Shown one piece after another: positions 24,748 through 33,044 of a stretch of DNA of 64,000 nucleotides; the stretch's first letter is position 1; each line of letters begins with the position of its first letter. The notes beneath the pieces were generated by a model. That model was not told where the DNA came from. It made no database searches and saw only the letters and a program-made list of their open reading frames with translations. The position numbers and the translations under genes are program-made. The stretch is from Microbacterium sp. LWO14-1.2 (GTDB lineage: Bacteria; Actinomycetota; Actinomycetes; Actinomycetales; Microbacteriaceae): positions 1,984,001-2,048,000 of the forward strand of contig NZ_CP151633.1 in the NCBI RefSeq assembly GCF_038397715.1, read 5' to 3'.

Positions 24748-25035
24748 GACGAAGTCCTTCCATGGCGCGCCGAGGCGCCATCGCTCGAGGTGTCACGAAA
24801 CACGGAGCGTCGTCATCGACGGCTCCGTTGCTCGTCGGGGTGAGGGGGTCTCGGGTAAGGCTGAACCCTTCGTGATCGATTATGTCGACGCCGCAGATAA
24901 GTGGAAAGTTCGACTTCTCAGCGCGGCATAACGGATCGCTTAACCTGTGCGCGCGACCTGGGGTTTTCCCGCGGAGTCGGCATCCCCCTCCTGATACCCG
25001 AGCGCGGGTCCTTTTCGCACCGGGGGCGGCCGACG
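24748..25035 (-). promoter_or_regulatory. Leader and promoter region of the ABC-amidase operon
   Basis: A 288-nt gap between the binding-protein gene and the HD-domain gene, both on the minus strand. ATGGCGC (24762-24768) and GCGCCAT (24775-24781) make a perfect 7-bp hairpin 15 nt upstream of the binding-protein start. An imperfect dyad (GGAGC/GCTCC with inner CGTCG/CGACG) lies at 24806-24828, and an AT-richer patch around 24872-24912 could hold the promoter and the LysR site. No coding sequence seen. Confidence 0.45.
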
Positions 25036-25641
25036 TCAGGCGAGGGTCTCGAGGGGGTTGTCGCGGAGCTTGCCCACGACGCCGCCGTCGACGAGGCGGC
25101 AGGCGGCGGACGACGGCTTCCGCTCGGCCTGGTCGACCACGGAGGAGCCGAACTCCCGCGCGAGGGCGAGACGGGGATGGGCGGCGAGCACCTCGCGGAG
25201 ATAGTCGCCGGGCAGGGCGTCGGGCCGCGCGCCGGAGATGTCGAGACCCGTCGCGACCTCCAGCAGGTAGCCCTCGGCATCCTGCACAGGGTCCACGCTC
25301 GGCCAGTTGTGCTCCACGATCACGTCGAGCACGCGGCGGCGCCGCACGGCATCCCAGCCCGCGCCCGCCGTCAGTGCGACGCCGACGTGTCCGCCGGCAT
25401 GCTCGTACGCGAGGGTGTGGTTGTCGAACTCGGGGGCGAGGCCGATGTCGTGCAGCATCGCCGCGACGTAGAGCAGCTCGTGATCGATGGCGCCGAATCC
25501 CTCGACGGACGCGAACGCCTCGGCCCACAGCCACGAACGCGTGACGTGGTTCAGAATCGAGGGCGAGTGGTACTCGCGGGCCAGGACGAGCGCGCCGTGG
25601 GCGGCGGCGGTGTCGGGAACGGGGAAGTCGGCGATGCGCAT
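25036..25641 (-). CDS. HD-domain hydrolase, cyanamide-hydratase-like
   Basis: A 201-residue HD-fold metal protein. H32 in ILNHVTRSWLWA, the paired MLHDIGL (His-Asp), and downstream HAGGHVG and VIVEHNWP supply the usual four to five metal ligands. The arrangement SILNHVTRSW...LHDIGL...F..H is that of the cyanamide-hydratase-like HD group rather than of GTPase or cyclic-nucleotide HD families. Predicted cytoplasmic. Function in bacteria is mostly untested, so hydration or hydrolysis of a small nitrogen compound is only a suggestion. It stands between the flavin-monooxygenase gene and the ABC operon with its own gaps. Confidence 0.75.
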   Translation of the reverse strand: MRIADFPVPDTAAAHGALVLAREYHSPSILNHVTRSWLWAEAFASVEGFGAIDHELLYVAAMLHDIGLAPEFDNHTLAYEHAGGHVGVALTAGAGWDAVRRRRVLDVIVEHNWPSVDPVQDAEGYLLEVATGLDISGARPDALPGDYLREVLAAHPRLALAREFGSSVVDQAERKPSSAACRLVDGGVVGKLRDNPLETLA

Positions 25642-25731
25642 ACGCCCAGTCTCATCGGCGTCCGGCCGCCACCACGAGCGGCCGGACCGTCAGCATCCCA
25701 CCGGATCCCGCCATCGCGAGGCGCACGAAAT

Positions 25732-25796
25732 GCGGAGAAGGGCACGAATCTCGGATGCTGTGCGCGAAAGCATCCGCAATTCCTGCCCTTCACCGC
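25732..25796 (-). terminator. Stem-loop after the flavin-monooxygenase gene
   Basis: Nested complementary blocks: GCGG/CCGC, AAGGGCA (25738-25744) with TGCCCTT (25784-25790), GAAT/ATTC, and CGGATGCT (25752-25759) with AGCATCCG (25769-25776) around a 9-nt loop. It begins 14 nt past the stop of the minus-strand monooxygenase gene. Confidence 0.65.
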
Positions 25797-25809
25797 AGAA
25801 GCGACAGGC

Positions 25810-27189
25810 CTAGCCGACTCGCGCACCCACCCGGTAACGTGCCGCGCGGTGCGTGTCCTGCACCCGGTCGCCCTTGCCGTGCAGCTTGTGGCGCAGCGTG
25901 CCGGGCGTGTACTCCTCGGGGTAGGCGCCGCGCGCCCGCAGCACGGGGATGACGTGTTCGATGACGTCCTGCCAGGTGCCTGGCGTCACGGCGTAAGCGA
26001 GGTTGAAGCCGTCGATGTCGGTCTCGTCGACCCACGACTGCAGCTCGTCGGCGATCTCCTCGCCCGAGCCGACGATGGTGGGTCCGAGGCCGCCGATGGC
26101 GTTGTGGCGGCCGAAGTCGCCGACGGTCCACTCGCGGCCGAGGTCCGCCTCCTCCTTGAGGTGCTGCAGCACCGACTGGATGGCGTTCGACTCGACGTTG
26201 CCGACCGGCTCGTCCTCCTCGTACTGCGACAGGTCGACGCCCATCCAGCCCGACATGAACGTCAGGGCGCCCTCGGGGCTCGCGTACGACAGGTACTCGG
26301 CGTGCTTCGCCGCCGCCTCCTCCGACGTGGCGCCGGTGATGACGGTGAGCAGCGTGTAGATGCGGGCGTCGTAGCGGTCGCGCCCGGCATCCTCCAGCGC
26401 ATCGCGGATGCGCTTCACGGTGCCGGCCAGCACCTCCTTCGACGGGGCGGCGACGAAGATCGCCTCGGCGTTCTCGGCCGCGAACCGCACGCCGCGCGGG
26501 CTCGCGCCGGCCTGGTAGATGACCGGAGTGCGCTGCGGCGACGGCTCGGAGATGTGGATGCCCGGCACGCTGAAGTGCTTCCCCTCGTGGCCGATCGGGT
26601 GCACCTTCGACGGGTCGGTGAAGATGCCGCGCTCGCGGTCCTCGACGACCGCGTCGTCTTCCCACGACCCCTCCCACAGCTTGTACAGCACCTCGACGTA
26701 CTCGTCGGCGTGGTCGTAGCGGTCGTCGTGCGCGAGCTGATCTTCCTGACCCATGTTGCGCGCGGCGCTGGGCAGGTATCCGGTCACGACGTTCCAGCCG
26801 ACGCGACCCTGCGTGAGGTGATCGAGCGTGCTCAGGCGACGGGCGAACGGGTACGGATGCTCGAACGCGGTTCCGGCCGTGACGCCGAAGCCGAGGTGCT
26901 CGGTCACGGCTGCCATGGCGCTCACGAGCAGGATCGGGTCGTTCACCGGAACCTGCGCGCCGTTGCGGATCGCCGCCTCGTTCGTGCCGCCGTACACGTC
27001 GTACGTGCCGAGCACGTCGGCGATGAAGATGCCGTCGAAGGTCGCGCTCTCGAGCAGCTTCGCGAGGTCGGTCCAGTACGAGATGGTGTTGTACTGCCGC
27101 GAGCGGTCGTCGGGGTGGCGCCACAGCCCGGACGACTGGTGGGCGACGCAGTTCATGTCGAAGGCGTTGAAGCGGATCTGACGGGTCAT
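25810..27189 (-). CDS. FMN-dependent LLM-class monooxygenase (NtaA/SnaA/DszA type)
   Basis: A 459-residue bacterial-luciferase-like monooxygenase. The opening RFNAFDMNCVAHQSSGLWRH, NEAAIRNGAQVPVNDP, SAMAAVTEHLGFGVT and GRVGWNVVTG are hallmarks of the NtaA/SnaA/SoxA/DszA branch, which uses FMNH2 from a separate reductase to oxidise chelators, sulfur heterocycles or amines. No flavin reductase gene is adjacent, so FMNH2 must come from elsewhere. ATG 27189 is the natural start. A monocistronic gene with a stem-loop after it. Confidence 0.92.
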   Translation of the reverse strand: MTRQIRFNAFDMNCVAHQSSGLWRHPDDRSRQYNTISYWTDLAKLLESATFDGIFIADVLGTYDVYGGTNEAAIRNGAQVPVNDPILLVSAMAAVTEHLGFGVTAGTAFEHPYPFARRLSTLDHLTQGRVGWNVVTGYLPSAARNMGQEDQLAHDDRYDHADEYVEVLYKLWEGSWEDDAVVEDRERGIFTDPSKVHPIGHEGKHFSVPGIHISEPSPQRTPVIYQAGASPRGVRFAAENAEAIFVAAPSKEVLAGTVKRIRDALEDAGRDRYDARIYTLLTVITGATSEEAAAKHAEYLSYASPEGALTFMSGWMGVDLSQYEEDEPVGNVESNAIQSVLQHLKEEADLGREWTVGDFGRHNAIGGLGPTIVGSGEEIADELQSWVDETDIDGFNLAYAVTPGTWQDVIEHVIPVLRARGAYPEEYTPGTLRHKLHGKGDRVQDTHRAARYRVGARVG

Positions 27190-27359
27190 GTCGTCAAGGC
27201 AACCGCGCACCCGCCGCTGCGTGCCAGTGTCGCCGACACATGCCGTCACACGGACGGTGTTTCGAATCGCGCAACTGGTAACTGAGCGGGGGTGAAAACT
27301 GCAATTCGGGCGATTCGAAACGGGCGGGCGGCAGCGGCGGCAGCAGCAGCGGGCGGCGG

Positions 27360-28088
27360 TCAGCGGCGGCGTCGGGCGGTGCGGATCGGCGCGGTCTGCG
27401 GACGCGGATCCGGCATCAGCGTGTCGACCTGCGGTTTCGCGTTCGCCTGCGCGCGGCACCAGACGACGAACCCGACGGCCGTGAAGACGCCGTAGAACAC
27501 GTACATGAACCCGGTCGCGTAGAAGCCCGATGCGAAGAGCAGGGGCACGCCGACGACGTCGACGGCGATCCAGATGAGCCAGAACTCCGTCCAGCCCTTC
27601 GCCATGCCGTAGGTCGCGAGCAGCGATCCGACGAACGTCCACGCGTCGGCCCACACGGGCTCGTACGACCCGAGCGCGCGGAACAGCGGGGTGAGCGCGA
27701 CGGTGCCGATGACGAGCACGAGCACGAGTCCGATGCGGGCGCTCGTGGGCGCCCACCGCGGCGTGACGCGTCCGCCGTCGTTCGACGCCTGCTTCCAGCG
27801 CACCCATCCGTAGATCGCGACGACGATGAACATGACCTGGCGTCCGGCCTGACCCAACAGGTGCGGCAGCTCGTGGTCCGGGTTGAGGATGGTGCCGAGG
27901 AAGACGGTCAGCAGCAGCAGATTGCCGACGATGCCCACCGGCCACGCCCAGACCTTGCGGCGCATGCCGCCCAGGGCGCTCGCGAGCCCGAACGCGTTGC
28001 CGACGACCTCGCGCACGAGAAGCGCCTGCCCGCCGGGGAGCACCCACTGCGAGTTGACCGCGTCGACGAGCCAGAGCAGGGGGTTCAC
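27360..28088 (-). CDS. pnuC: PnuC-type nicotinamide riboside transporter
   Basis: A 242-residue membrane protein with about seven helices. LWLVDAVNSQW, VREVVGNAFGLASA, WAWPVGIVGNLLLL and the C-terminal TEFWLIWIAVDVVGVPL with YGVFTAVGFVVW match PnuC, a facilitator for nicotinamide riboside that is trapped by phosphorylation. GTG 28088 overlaps the GNAT stop (GTGA), so the two are coupled; ATG is not available nearby. No NadR/NRK kinase gene and no NAD riboswitch is apparent. The C-terminal tail is Arg-rich (RTARRRR). Confidence 0.88.
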   Translation of the reverse strand: MNPLLWLVDAVNSQWVLPGGQALLVREVVGNAFGLASALGGMRRKVWAWPVGIVGNLLLLTVFLGTILNPDHELPHLLGQAGRQVMFIVVAIYGWVRWKQASNDGGRVTPRWAPTSARIGLVLVLVIGTVALTPLFRALGSYEPVWADAWTFVGSLLATYGMAKGWTEFWLIWIAVDVVGVPLLFASGFYATGFMYVFYGVFTAVGFVVWCRAQANAKPQVDTLMPDPRPQTAPIRTARRRR

Positions 28089-28633
28089 CCGGCGGCTCCG
28101 TCGGTCGCGGCGAGCTCGGGCGGGAAAGGGCGGTCGTCGAGGATCAGCTGCAGGAACGTCAGGTCGAGCCAACGCCCGAACTTGGCGCCGACCTGCGGCA
28201 TCCGTCCGACCTGCAGGAAGTCGAGGCGCTTGTGCAGCACGATCGACGCGAGGTTTCCGCTCTCGACCGCGGCGACCATGACGTGCACGCCGAGGCGGCG
28301 GGCGCGGTCGATGAGCTCGATCATGAGCGCCTTGCCGATGCCGCGGCCCTGCTGGTCGTCGCGCACGTACACGGAGTGCTCGACCGTGTGACGATAGCCG
28401 CTGTGCGGGCGCCAGTCGCCGAACGAGGCGTATCCGACCACGCCCGTCTCGTCGACGGCGACGATCACGGGGTAGCCGCGCTCCCGCCGTGCGGCGAGCC
28501 AGGCGGCGCGGTCGGAGACGTCGACGGCGTCTTCGTTCCAGATCGCCGTGGTGTGCACGACGGCGTGGTTGTGGATGTCGGTGATGGCGTCGAGGTCGGC
28601 CGTCTCGGCATCCCGGATCAGAGCGTCGCTCAT
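28085..28633 (-). CDS. GNAT N-acetyltransferase, phosphinothricin-acetyltransferase-like
   Basis: A 182-residue GNAT enzyme. IRDAETADLDAITDIHNHAV opens the fold, and SVYVRDDQQGRGIGKALM contains the acetyl-CoA pyrophosphate loop (QxxGxG). FGDWRPHSGYRHTVEHSVYV matches the PAT/MddA branch, which acetylates phosphinothricin or methionine sulfone/sulfoximine. It may therefore detoxify amino-acid-like inhibitors in the cytoplasm. RBS GCAGGAG precedes ATG 28633. It is first in a two-gene unit with pnuC. Confidence 0.88.
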   Translation of the reverse strand: MSDALIRDAETADLDAITDIHNHAVVHTTAIWNEDAVDVSDRAAWLAARRERGYPVIVAVDETGVVGYASFGDWRPHSGYRHTVEHSVYVRDDQQGRGIGKALMIELIDRARRLGVHVMVAAVESGNLASIVLHKRLDFLQVGRMPQVGAKFGRWLDLTFLQLILDDRPFPPELAATDGAAG

Positions 28634-28731
28634 CGGGTCTCCTGCGGGGGCGTGCGGGTGCGCAGGGACGACGCTAGCAGGATGCCGGTGCGACGGCGCC
28701 CTGTGCGCAGACCCGCGCGGCGCCCGGCTGC

Positions 28732-29640
28732 TCAGCGCGCGTCGCCCCAGAGGGTGAGCTTCTCGGGGTTCAGCACGATCCACAGGTGGGTGATGCGTCC
28801 GTCCTGCACCTGCATGTCCATGACCGACTGCACGGCCGGACCGTTGCGGAACACGAAACCGACGCCGCCCGCGAGCTGCTGCTCCTCGAGAGTCAGCTCG
28901 GGATGCTTCGCCGCGATGCCGAGCAGGAAGCGCGCCACCCGGTCGGCGCCGGACACGATGTTGCGGGCCGCGCTCACGAAGCCGCCGCCGTCGCTGTGCA
29001 GCTGCACGTCGGGCGCGAGGAAGCGCATCAGGCTCGCGATCTCGCCGGTGCGCGTCGCCTCCTGGAACGCGCGCACCACCCGGTCGTGCTCGGCGCGCGG
29101 CACCGACTTCGCGCGGTTCTCGCGCACGTGCCGCCTCGCCGAGGAGGCGAGCTGGCGCACGGCGGCGGGGGAGCGGCCCACGGCCCGGGCGATGTCGTCG
29201 AAGGGCACGTCGAACACGTCGTGCAGCACGAACGCCACGCGCTCGGCGGGAGTCATCGACTCGAGCACGACGAGCAGCGCGGTCGAGACGTCGTCGTCGA
29301 GGGTGACGCGGTCGAGCGGATCGTCTGCGGACGCGATCCTCGCCGGCGCGGTTCCGCGGAACAGGTCGGCCGGCACCGGCTCGGGCAGCCACGGACCCAC
29401 GTACTGCTCGCGCCGCCGCCTGGCCGAGCCGAGCAGATCGAGGGCGACGCGGCCCGCCACGGTGGTGAGCCAGCCGGCCGGATTCGCGACGGCGGCGCGC
29501 TCCTGATCGTCGAGGCGGTACCAGCGCAGGTAGGTCTCCTGCACGACGTCCTCGGCATCCGCCATCGTGCCCGTCATGCGGTAGCCCAGCGCGAGCAGGC
29601 GCCGACGCTCGCGGAACACCTCGTCCAGATCGTCGTCCAC
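28732..29640 (-). CDS. sigJ: ECF41-family sigma factor with SnoaL-like C-terminal domain
   Basis: A 302-residue extracytoplasmic-function sigma factor. Sigma-2 covers DEVFRERRRLLALGYRMTGT with DAEDVVQETYLRWY. Sigma-4 covers MTPAERVAFVLHDVFDVPFD with DIARAVGRSPAAVRQLASSA. The linker carries WLPEPVP, and the C-terminal SnoaL-like extension has DGGG (LHSDGGGFVSA) and LNPEKL. WLP, DGGG and NPDKL are the ECF41 hallmarks; the extension acts as a built-in regulator in place of an anti-sigma. I choose GTG 29640 (AGGAG 6 nt upstream) over the longer frame from 29688, because the predicted autoregulated promoter at 29676-29701 would otherwise lie inside the gene. The target genes are probably the divergent NmrA-type reductase and the AhpD-like gene. 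Confidence 0.92.
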   Translation of the reverse strand: MDDDLDEVFRERRRLLALGYRMTGTMADAEDVVQETYLRWYRLDDQERAAVANPAGWLTTVAGRVALDLLGSARRRREQYVGPWLPEPVPADLFRGTAPARIASADDPLDRVTLDDDVSTALLVVLESMTPAERVAFVLHDVFDVPFDDIARAVGRSPAAVRQLASSARRHVRENRAKSVPRAEHDRVVRAFQEATRTGEIASLMRFLAPDVQLHSDGGGFVSAARNIVSGADRVARFLLGIAAKHPELTLEEQQLAGGVGFVFRNGPAVQSVMDMQVQDGRITHLWIVLNPEKLTLWGDAR

Positions 29641-29675
29641 ACCGGCTCCTCTCGCGGGCTGCTCTCGCAGGATAT

Positions 29676-29701
29676 GACGATGCGGCATCCCGGAATGTGA
29701 G
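29676..29701 (-). promoter_or_regulatory. Predicted ECF41 autoregulatory promoter
   Basis: Minus strand: CTCACATTCC at 29701-29692, with TCACA at 29700-29696, then 16 nt, then CGTC at 29679-29676. The -10 end is 36 nt before the chosen sigJ start. Same spacing and flanks as the two partner promoters. Confidence 0.75.
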
Positions 29702-29703
29702 CC

Positions 29704-29728
29704 TCACGTTCCGCCGGGCTGCGTCGTC
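29704..29728 (+). promoter_or_regulatory. Predicted ECF41 promoter of the NmrA-type reductase gene
   Basis: Plus strand: TCACG at 29704-29708, 16 nt, then CGTC at 29725-29728, followed by GTCAT. It abuts the divergent sigJ promoter back to back; the two -35 boxes form TGTGAGCCTCACG. The -10 end is 56 nt before the ATG. Confidence 0.75.
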
Positions 29729-29784
29729 ATCGAGGTGGAGGCGTGCGATCGCACGCCGAGAGGCACGACAGCAGGAGGATGCAG

Positions 29785-30537
29785 ATGAGGATCGCCGTCG
29801 CAGGAGGAACGGGAGTCGTCGGTCGGCACGTGGTGAGCGCCGCGACCGACGCCGGCCACGATGTGGTCGTGCTGGCGCGGTCGCGCGGGGTGGACGTGCT
29901 CACGGGAGAGGGGCTCGTCGAGGCCCTCGACGGAGCGGATGCCATCATCGACGCCTCGAACAGCGGCACCACGCTGTCGGCGAAGACGGCGATCGCGTTC
30001 TTCGAGTCGGCGACGGCGAACCTGCTCGACGCCGGACGCCGGGTGGGTGTCGGGCATCACGTCGCCCTGTCGATCGTCGGGATCGACGACATCGACGCGT
30101 CGTACTACGCGGGCAAGCTCGCGCAGGAGCGCGCGGTGGCCGCAGGGCCGGTCCCGTTCACGATCGCCCGCGCCGGACAGTTCCACGAGTTCGCCGGACA
30201 GCTGCTGTCCGGGATGAGGGGACCCGTCGCGCTGATGCCGAGGCTGCTCATGCGCCCGGTCGCCGCGCGCGAGGTCGGGGCGCACCTCGTGCGGGCGGCC
30301 GAGGGAGGTGCGGTCGGGCGCGCCCGCGATCTCGTCGGACCCCGTGACGAGGTTCTGGCGGATGCGGCAAGGCGGCAGCTGGCGTTCGACGGCTCGCGGC
30401 AGCGGGTGCTGCAGGTGCGGCTGCCGGGCGCGTACGGACGCGGGCTGGCCTCGGGTTCCCTGCGCGGCGGACCGGATGCGATCCGGGGCACGCAGACGTT
30501 CGACGAGTGGCTGCGGAGCGCCGACCACACCCGCTGA
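29785..30537 (+). CDS. NmrA/SDR-type NAD(P)-binding reductase or epimerase, ECF41 partner
   Basis: A 250-residue atypical SDR. MRIAVAGGTGVVGRHVVSAA is the Rossmann start (GGTGVVG), with LSIVGIDDI and YYAGKLAQERAV giving the Tyr-x3-Lys active-site pair. Relatives are NAD(P)-dependent reductases, epimerases and NmrA-like redox sensors. ECF41 operons typically encode carboxymuconolactone decarboxylases, oxidoreductases or epimerases, and this gene fits the set. ATG 29785 lies 6 nt after AGGAGG; the ATG two codons earlier touches the RBS. Predicted role: oxidative-stress or quinone chemistry under the sigma factor. Confidence 0.85.
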   Translation: MRIAVAGGTGVVGRHVVSAATDAGHDVVVLARSRGVDVLTGEGLVEALDGADAIIDASNSGTTLSAKTAIAFFESATANLLDAGRRVGVGHHVALSIVGIDDIDASYYAGKLAQERAVAAGPVPFTIARAGQFHEFAGQLLSGMRGPVALMPRLLMRPVAAREVGAHLVRAAEGGAVGRARDLVGPRDEVLADAARRQLAFDGSRQRVLQVRLPGAYGRGLASGSLRGGPDAIRGTQTFDEWLRSADHTR

Positions 30538-30570
30538 CCCGGCCTGTGACCCGGCCTGTGACCCGGCCTG
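30535..30570 (+). repeat. Three exact tandem copies of a 12-bp unit starting at a stop codon
   Basis: TGACCCGGCCTG at 30535, 30547 and 30559, followed by a degenerate fourth. The first TGA is the stop codon of the NmrA-type gene. GGATGCCGGGATGCCGGGATG follows near 30590-30611 as a second slippage tract. Confidence 0.9.
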
Positions 30571-30715
30571 AGGCCCGGCCGCCCCGGAATGGATGCCGGG
30601 ATGCCGGGATGGGCTGGCTGATTCGTGCCCTCAATCGACGACATCGCGGCTAACGTTCTGCGGTCGGACGGGGCCATGATCCCGCCGATCGGACGACTGC
30701 AGGGAGCGGCGGGTC

Positions 30716-32053
30716 ATGACGAAGACAGACGGAACGACGACGGACCGGAGGCGCACGCGAACGGCGCCGCGGAGAGCGCTCGGGGCGGTCGCCGTGGGCA
30801 TCGCCGCGGCAGTGTCGGTGCTGATGGGGGTGGCCGTGGCGATCGTCGCCTTCGTGGTCATCGGCGCGCTGCTGCCGGAGCGGGTGGCCATGTACGCGGG
30901 ATCGGTCCTCGTCGGAGTCGCGGTCACCTATGCGACATCGCTCGTGCTGCTCGCTCGCACGCGGCGCCGCCGCGTGCGAGGGGCGTCCTGGTCGCGACGC
31001 ACGTCGACCAGCGATGTGACGGCCGGGATCACGGCGGCCGTGCTCGGCGTGGCGGTGATCACGCTCAGCATCCCGCTCCACTCGGGTGCGCAGAGTCTCG
31101 ACGCTCCGGAGGCGACGCAGTACGCCGAGCTCTCGACGGGATCACGAGTGGCGTGGTGGAAGACCGAGGCGGCATCCGACTCGGGCGAGCCGCCGATCGT
31201 CTTCCTGCACGGCGGGCCCGGATACTGCGTCTGCGGGTCGGTGGAGCTGTTCGATCGTCTCGCGGCCGAGGAAGGCCGCGACGTGTACTACTTCGATCAG
31301 CCGGGCGCTGGTCTCTCCGACATGCTGCCCGCCGACGAGTACTCGATCGAGAGGCTGCTCGACGACCTCGAGGCATTCCGCGCGGAGGTCGTGGAGGAGG
31401 AGACGATCGCGCTGCTCGGGCACTCGTTCGGAGGGTTCTACGCCGAGGCCTATGCGTCGGCGCACCCGCAGTCCGTCGAGAAGGTCGCGCTCGTGGCACC
31501 GGGCGGCTACAGCCACGGCGGTCTCAGCGAGGAGGAGGTCGACGAGATGCCGGCCCCGCCGGCACAGCCGGAGGACGATTTCGGCGCGCGCAGCACTGCC
31601 GGATTCCTCGCGGAGACGAAGGTGCTGGTCGCGGCGCTGCTGATGGACGTGAGCCCGCAGGCCGCGGTGGCCTTCATGCCGCAGCGGGAGATGCTCGACG
31701 TGTCGGCCACGATGCTCGACTCAGCGGTGGGCATGAACATCCTGGCCAACGTGCTCGTCACGTCGTCGTCGGAGGAGATCGCGGATGCCGTGCTCGACCA
31801 CGTCGCCGAGACCGCGGTCCCCACGCTCATCGTCCGGCCGGAGTTCGACTACGTGCCGTGGGTCGAGCCGCGGTCGTACCGCGACGCGAACCCCAACGCG
31901 GTCGTCGTCTTCGCGCCGAAGGCCGCGCACCAGAGCCTGGACCGCGACGACGAGGTCGTCTATGAACCGGTGCGGGCCTTCTTCGCGGGGGAGGCGGCCG
32001 CCGAGGTCTACACGGGCGAGGAGGACCCGTACTTCTTCTACCGGGGAGAGTGA
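30716..32053 (+). CDS. Membrane-anchored alpha/beta hydrolase, prolyl-aminopeptidase-like
   Basis: A 445-residue protein with three N-terminal membrane helices (about 22-52, 58-80, 102-122) followed by an alpha/beta-hydrolase domain. HGGPG (165-169) is the oxyanion motif of the S33 proline-iminopeptidase group, and GHSFGG holds nucleophile Ser237. EFDYVPW probably holds the acid, and AAHQSLDRD near the end the His. The catalytic domain would face outside if the third helix ends outside. Substrate unknown; peptides with N-terminal Pro are the family default. The helical anchor is unusual for the family, most members being soluble. Confidence 0.82.
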   Translation: MTKTDGTTTDRRRTRTAPRRALGAVAVGIAAAVSVLMGVAVAIVAFVVIGALLPERVAMYAGSVLVGVAVTYATSLVLLARTRRRRVRGASWSRRTSTSDVTAGITAAVLGVAVITLSIPLHSGAQSLDAPEATQYAELSTGSRVAWWKTEAASDSGEPPIVFLHGGPGYCVCGSVELFDRLAAEEGRDVYYFDQPGAGLSDMLPADEYSIERLLDDLEAFRAEVVEEETIALLGHSFGGFYAEAYASAHPQSVEKVALVAPGGYSHGGLSEEEVDEMPAPPAQPEDDFGARSTAGFLAETKVLVAALLMDVSPQAAVAFMPQREMLDVSATMLDSAVGMNILANVLVTSSSEEIADAVLDHVAETAVPTLIVRPEFDYVPWVEPRSYRDANPNAVVVFAPKAAHQSLDRDDEVVYEPVRAFFAGEAAAEVYTGEEDPYFFYRGE

Positions 32054-32126
32054 CGGGCGCCCGATCGGATGCCCGCGGTTCAGCGGTGCGCGTCGGCGAG
32101 GGCGCAGACGTGTACGTCGGCGGGGC

Positions 32127-33044
32127 TCAGACCCGCACGTCGGCGGGGGATTCCTCGCCCTCGTGGAAGCTCGGACGCTTTCCGAACAGGCGACCGATCC
32201 CCAGCACCACCCCGACGATGATCAGTCCGGCGATGAGCCCGGCGATCGCCGAGAAGAGGGTGTCGCCGATCCATACGATGACGCCGCCCGCCGGCTCCAG
32301 GGCGTGCTCGATCGCGTGCAGGATGTCGGCGCCGACGTGCACGCCCACCTCGCCGAGGTTCACGAGCAGCAGATGCCCACCGACCCACAGCATCGCGACC
32401 GTGCCGAGGATGCTGATGAAGCGGAACACCGCCGGCATCGATCGCACGATGCGGGTACCCGTGTGGCGCACCCGCCGCTCCGGGCTCTTCGCCATCTTCA
32501 GGCCGATGTCGTCGATCTTCACCAGCAGCGCCACCGCGCCGTACACGACACCCGTCATCAGTACCGCGATCACCGCGAGGATGGCGAGCGTCGTCCACAC
32601 GTCCAGACCCGCCTCGAGGTTCGCGAGCGAGATGAGCATGATCTCGGTCGACAGGATCAGGTCGGTGCGCACGGCACCCCACACGAGCTTGTTCTCGTTG
32701 CGCGCGCCCTCATCGGCATGGCCGTGATGCACGCCGAACCACTCGAGCACCTTCTCGGCGCCCTCGAAGCAGAGATACGCACCGCCGAGGATCAGCAGGT
32801 ACGGCAGCACCCACGGCGCGAACGCCGTCAGCAGCAGAGCGATCGGGATGATGATCACGAACTTGTTCGCCAGCGACCCCAACGCGATCTTCGCGACGAC
32901 GGGCAGCTCGCGCGCCGGCGTGATGCCCTGCACGTACTGCGGCGTGACAGCGGCGTCGTCGATCACGACGCCGGCCGCCTTCGCCGAGGCCTTCATCGCC
33001 GCGCTGAGGATGTCATCGACGACCGCGAGCAATCCCACCGACAT
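32127..33044 (-). CDS. DUF808 family inner-membrane protein (YedI-like)
   Basis: A 305-residue protein with about seven membrane helices. Opening [20 protein letters not shown], then [20 protein letters not shown] and [16 protein letters not shown], are diagnostic of the DUF808/YedI family, whose role is unknown. RBS GGGGAG lies 7 nt before ATG 33044; the longer frame to 33107 is not needed. It is convergent with the hydrolase gene at 30716-32053 and divergent from msrB. Confidence 0.88.
   Translation of the reverse strand: MSVGLLAVVDDILSAAMKASAKAAGVVIDDAAVTPQYVQGITPARELPVVAKIALGSLANKFVIIIPIALLLTAFAPWVLPYLLILGGAYLCFEGAEKVLEWFGVHHGHADEGARNENKLVWGAVRTDLILSTEIMLISLANLEAGLDVWTTLAILAVIAVLMTGVVYGAVALLVKIDDIGLKMAKSPERRVRHTGTRIVRSMPAVFRFISILGTVAMLWVGGHLLLVNLGEVGVHVGADILHAIEHALEPAGGVIVWIGDTLFSAIAGLIAGLIIVGVVLGIGRLFGKRPSFHEGEESPADVRV

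Noticed and set aside
24793..24814. TCACG and CGTCGTC upstream of the ABC operon as an ECF41 promoter
   Set aside because: The spacing is 10 nt, not 16, and the orientation points away from the operon.
28732..29688. Longer sigJ start at 29688
   Set aside because: The predicted promoter -10 box at 29676-29679 would be inside the gene, and GTG 29640 has a well-spaced AGGAG.
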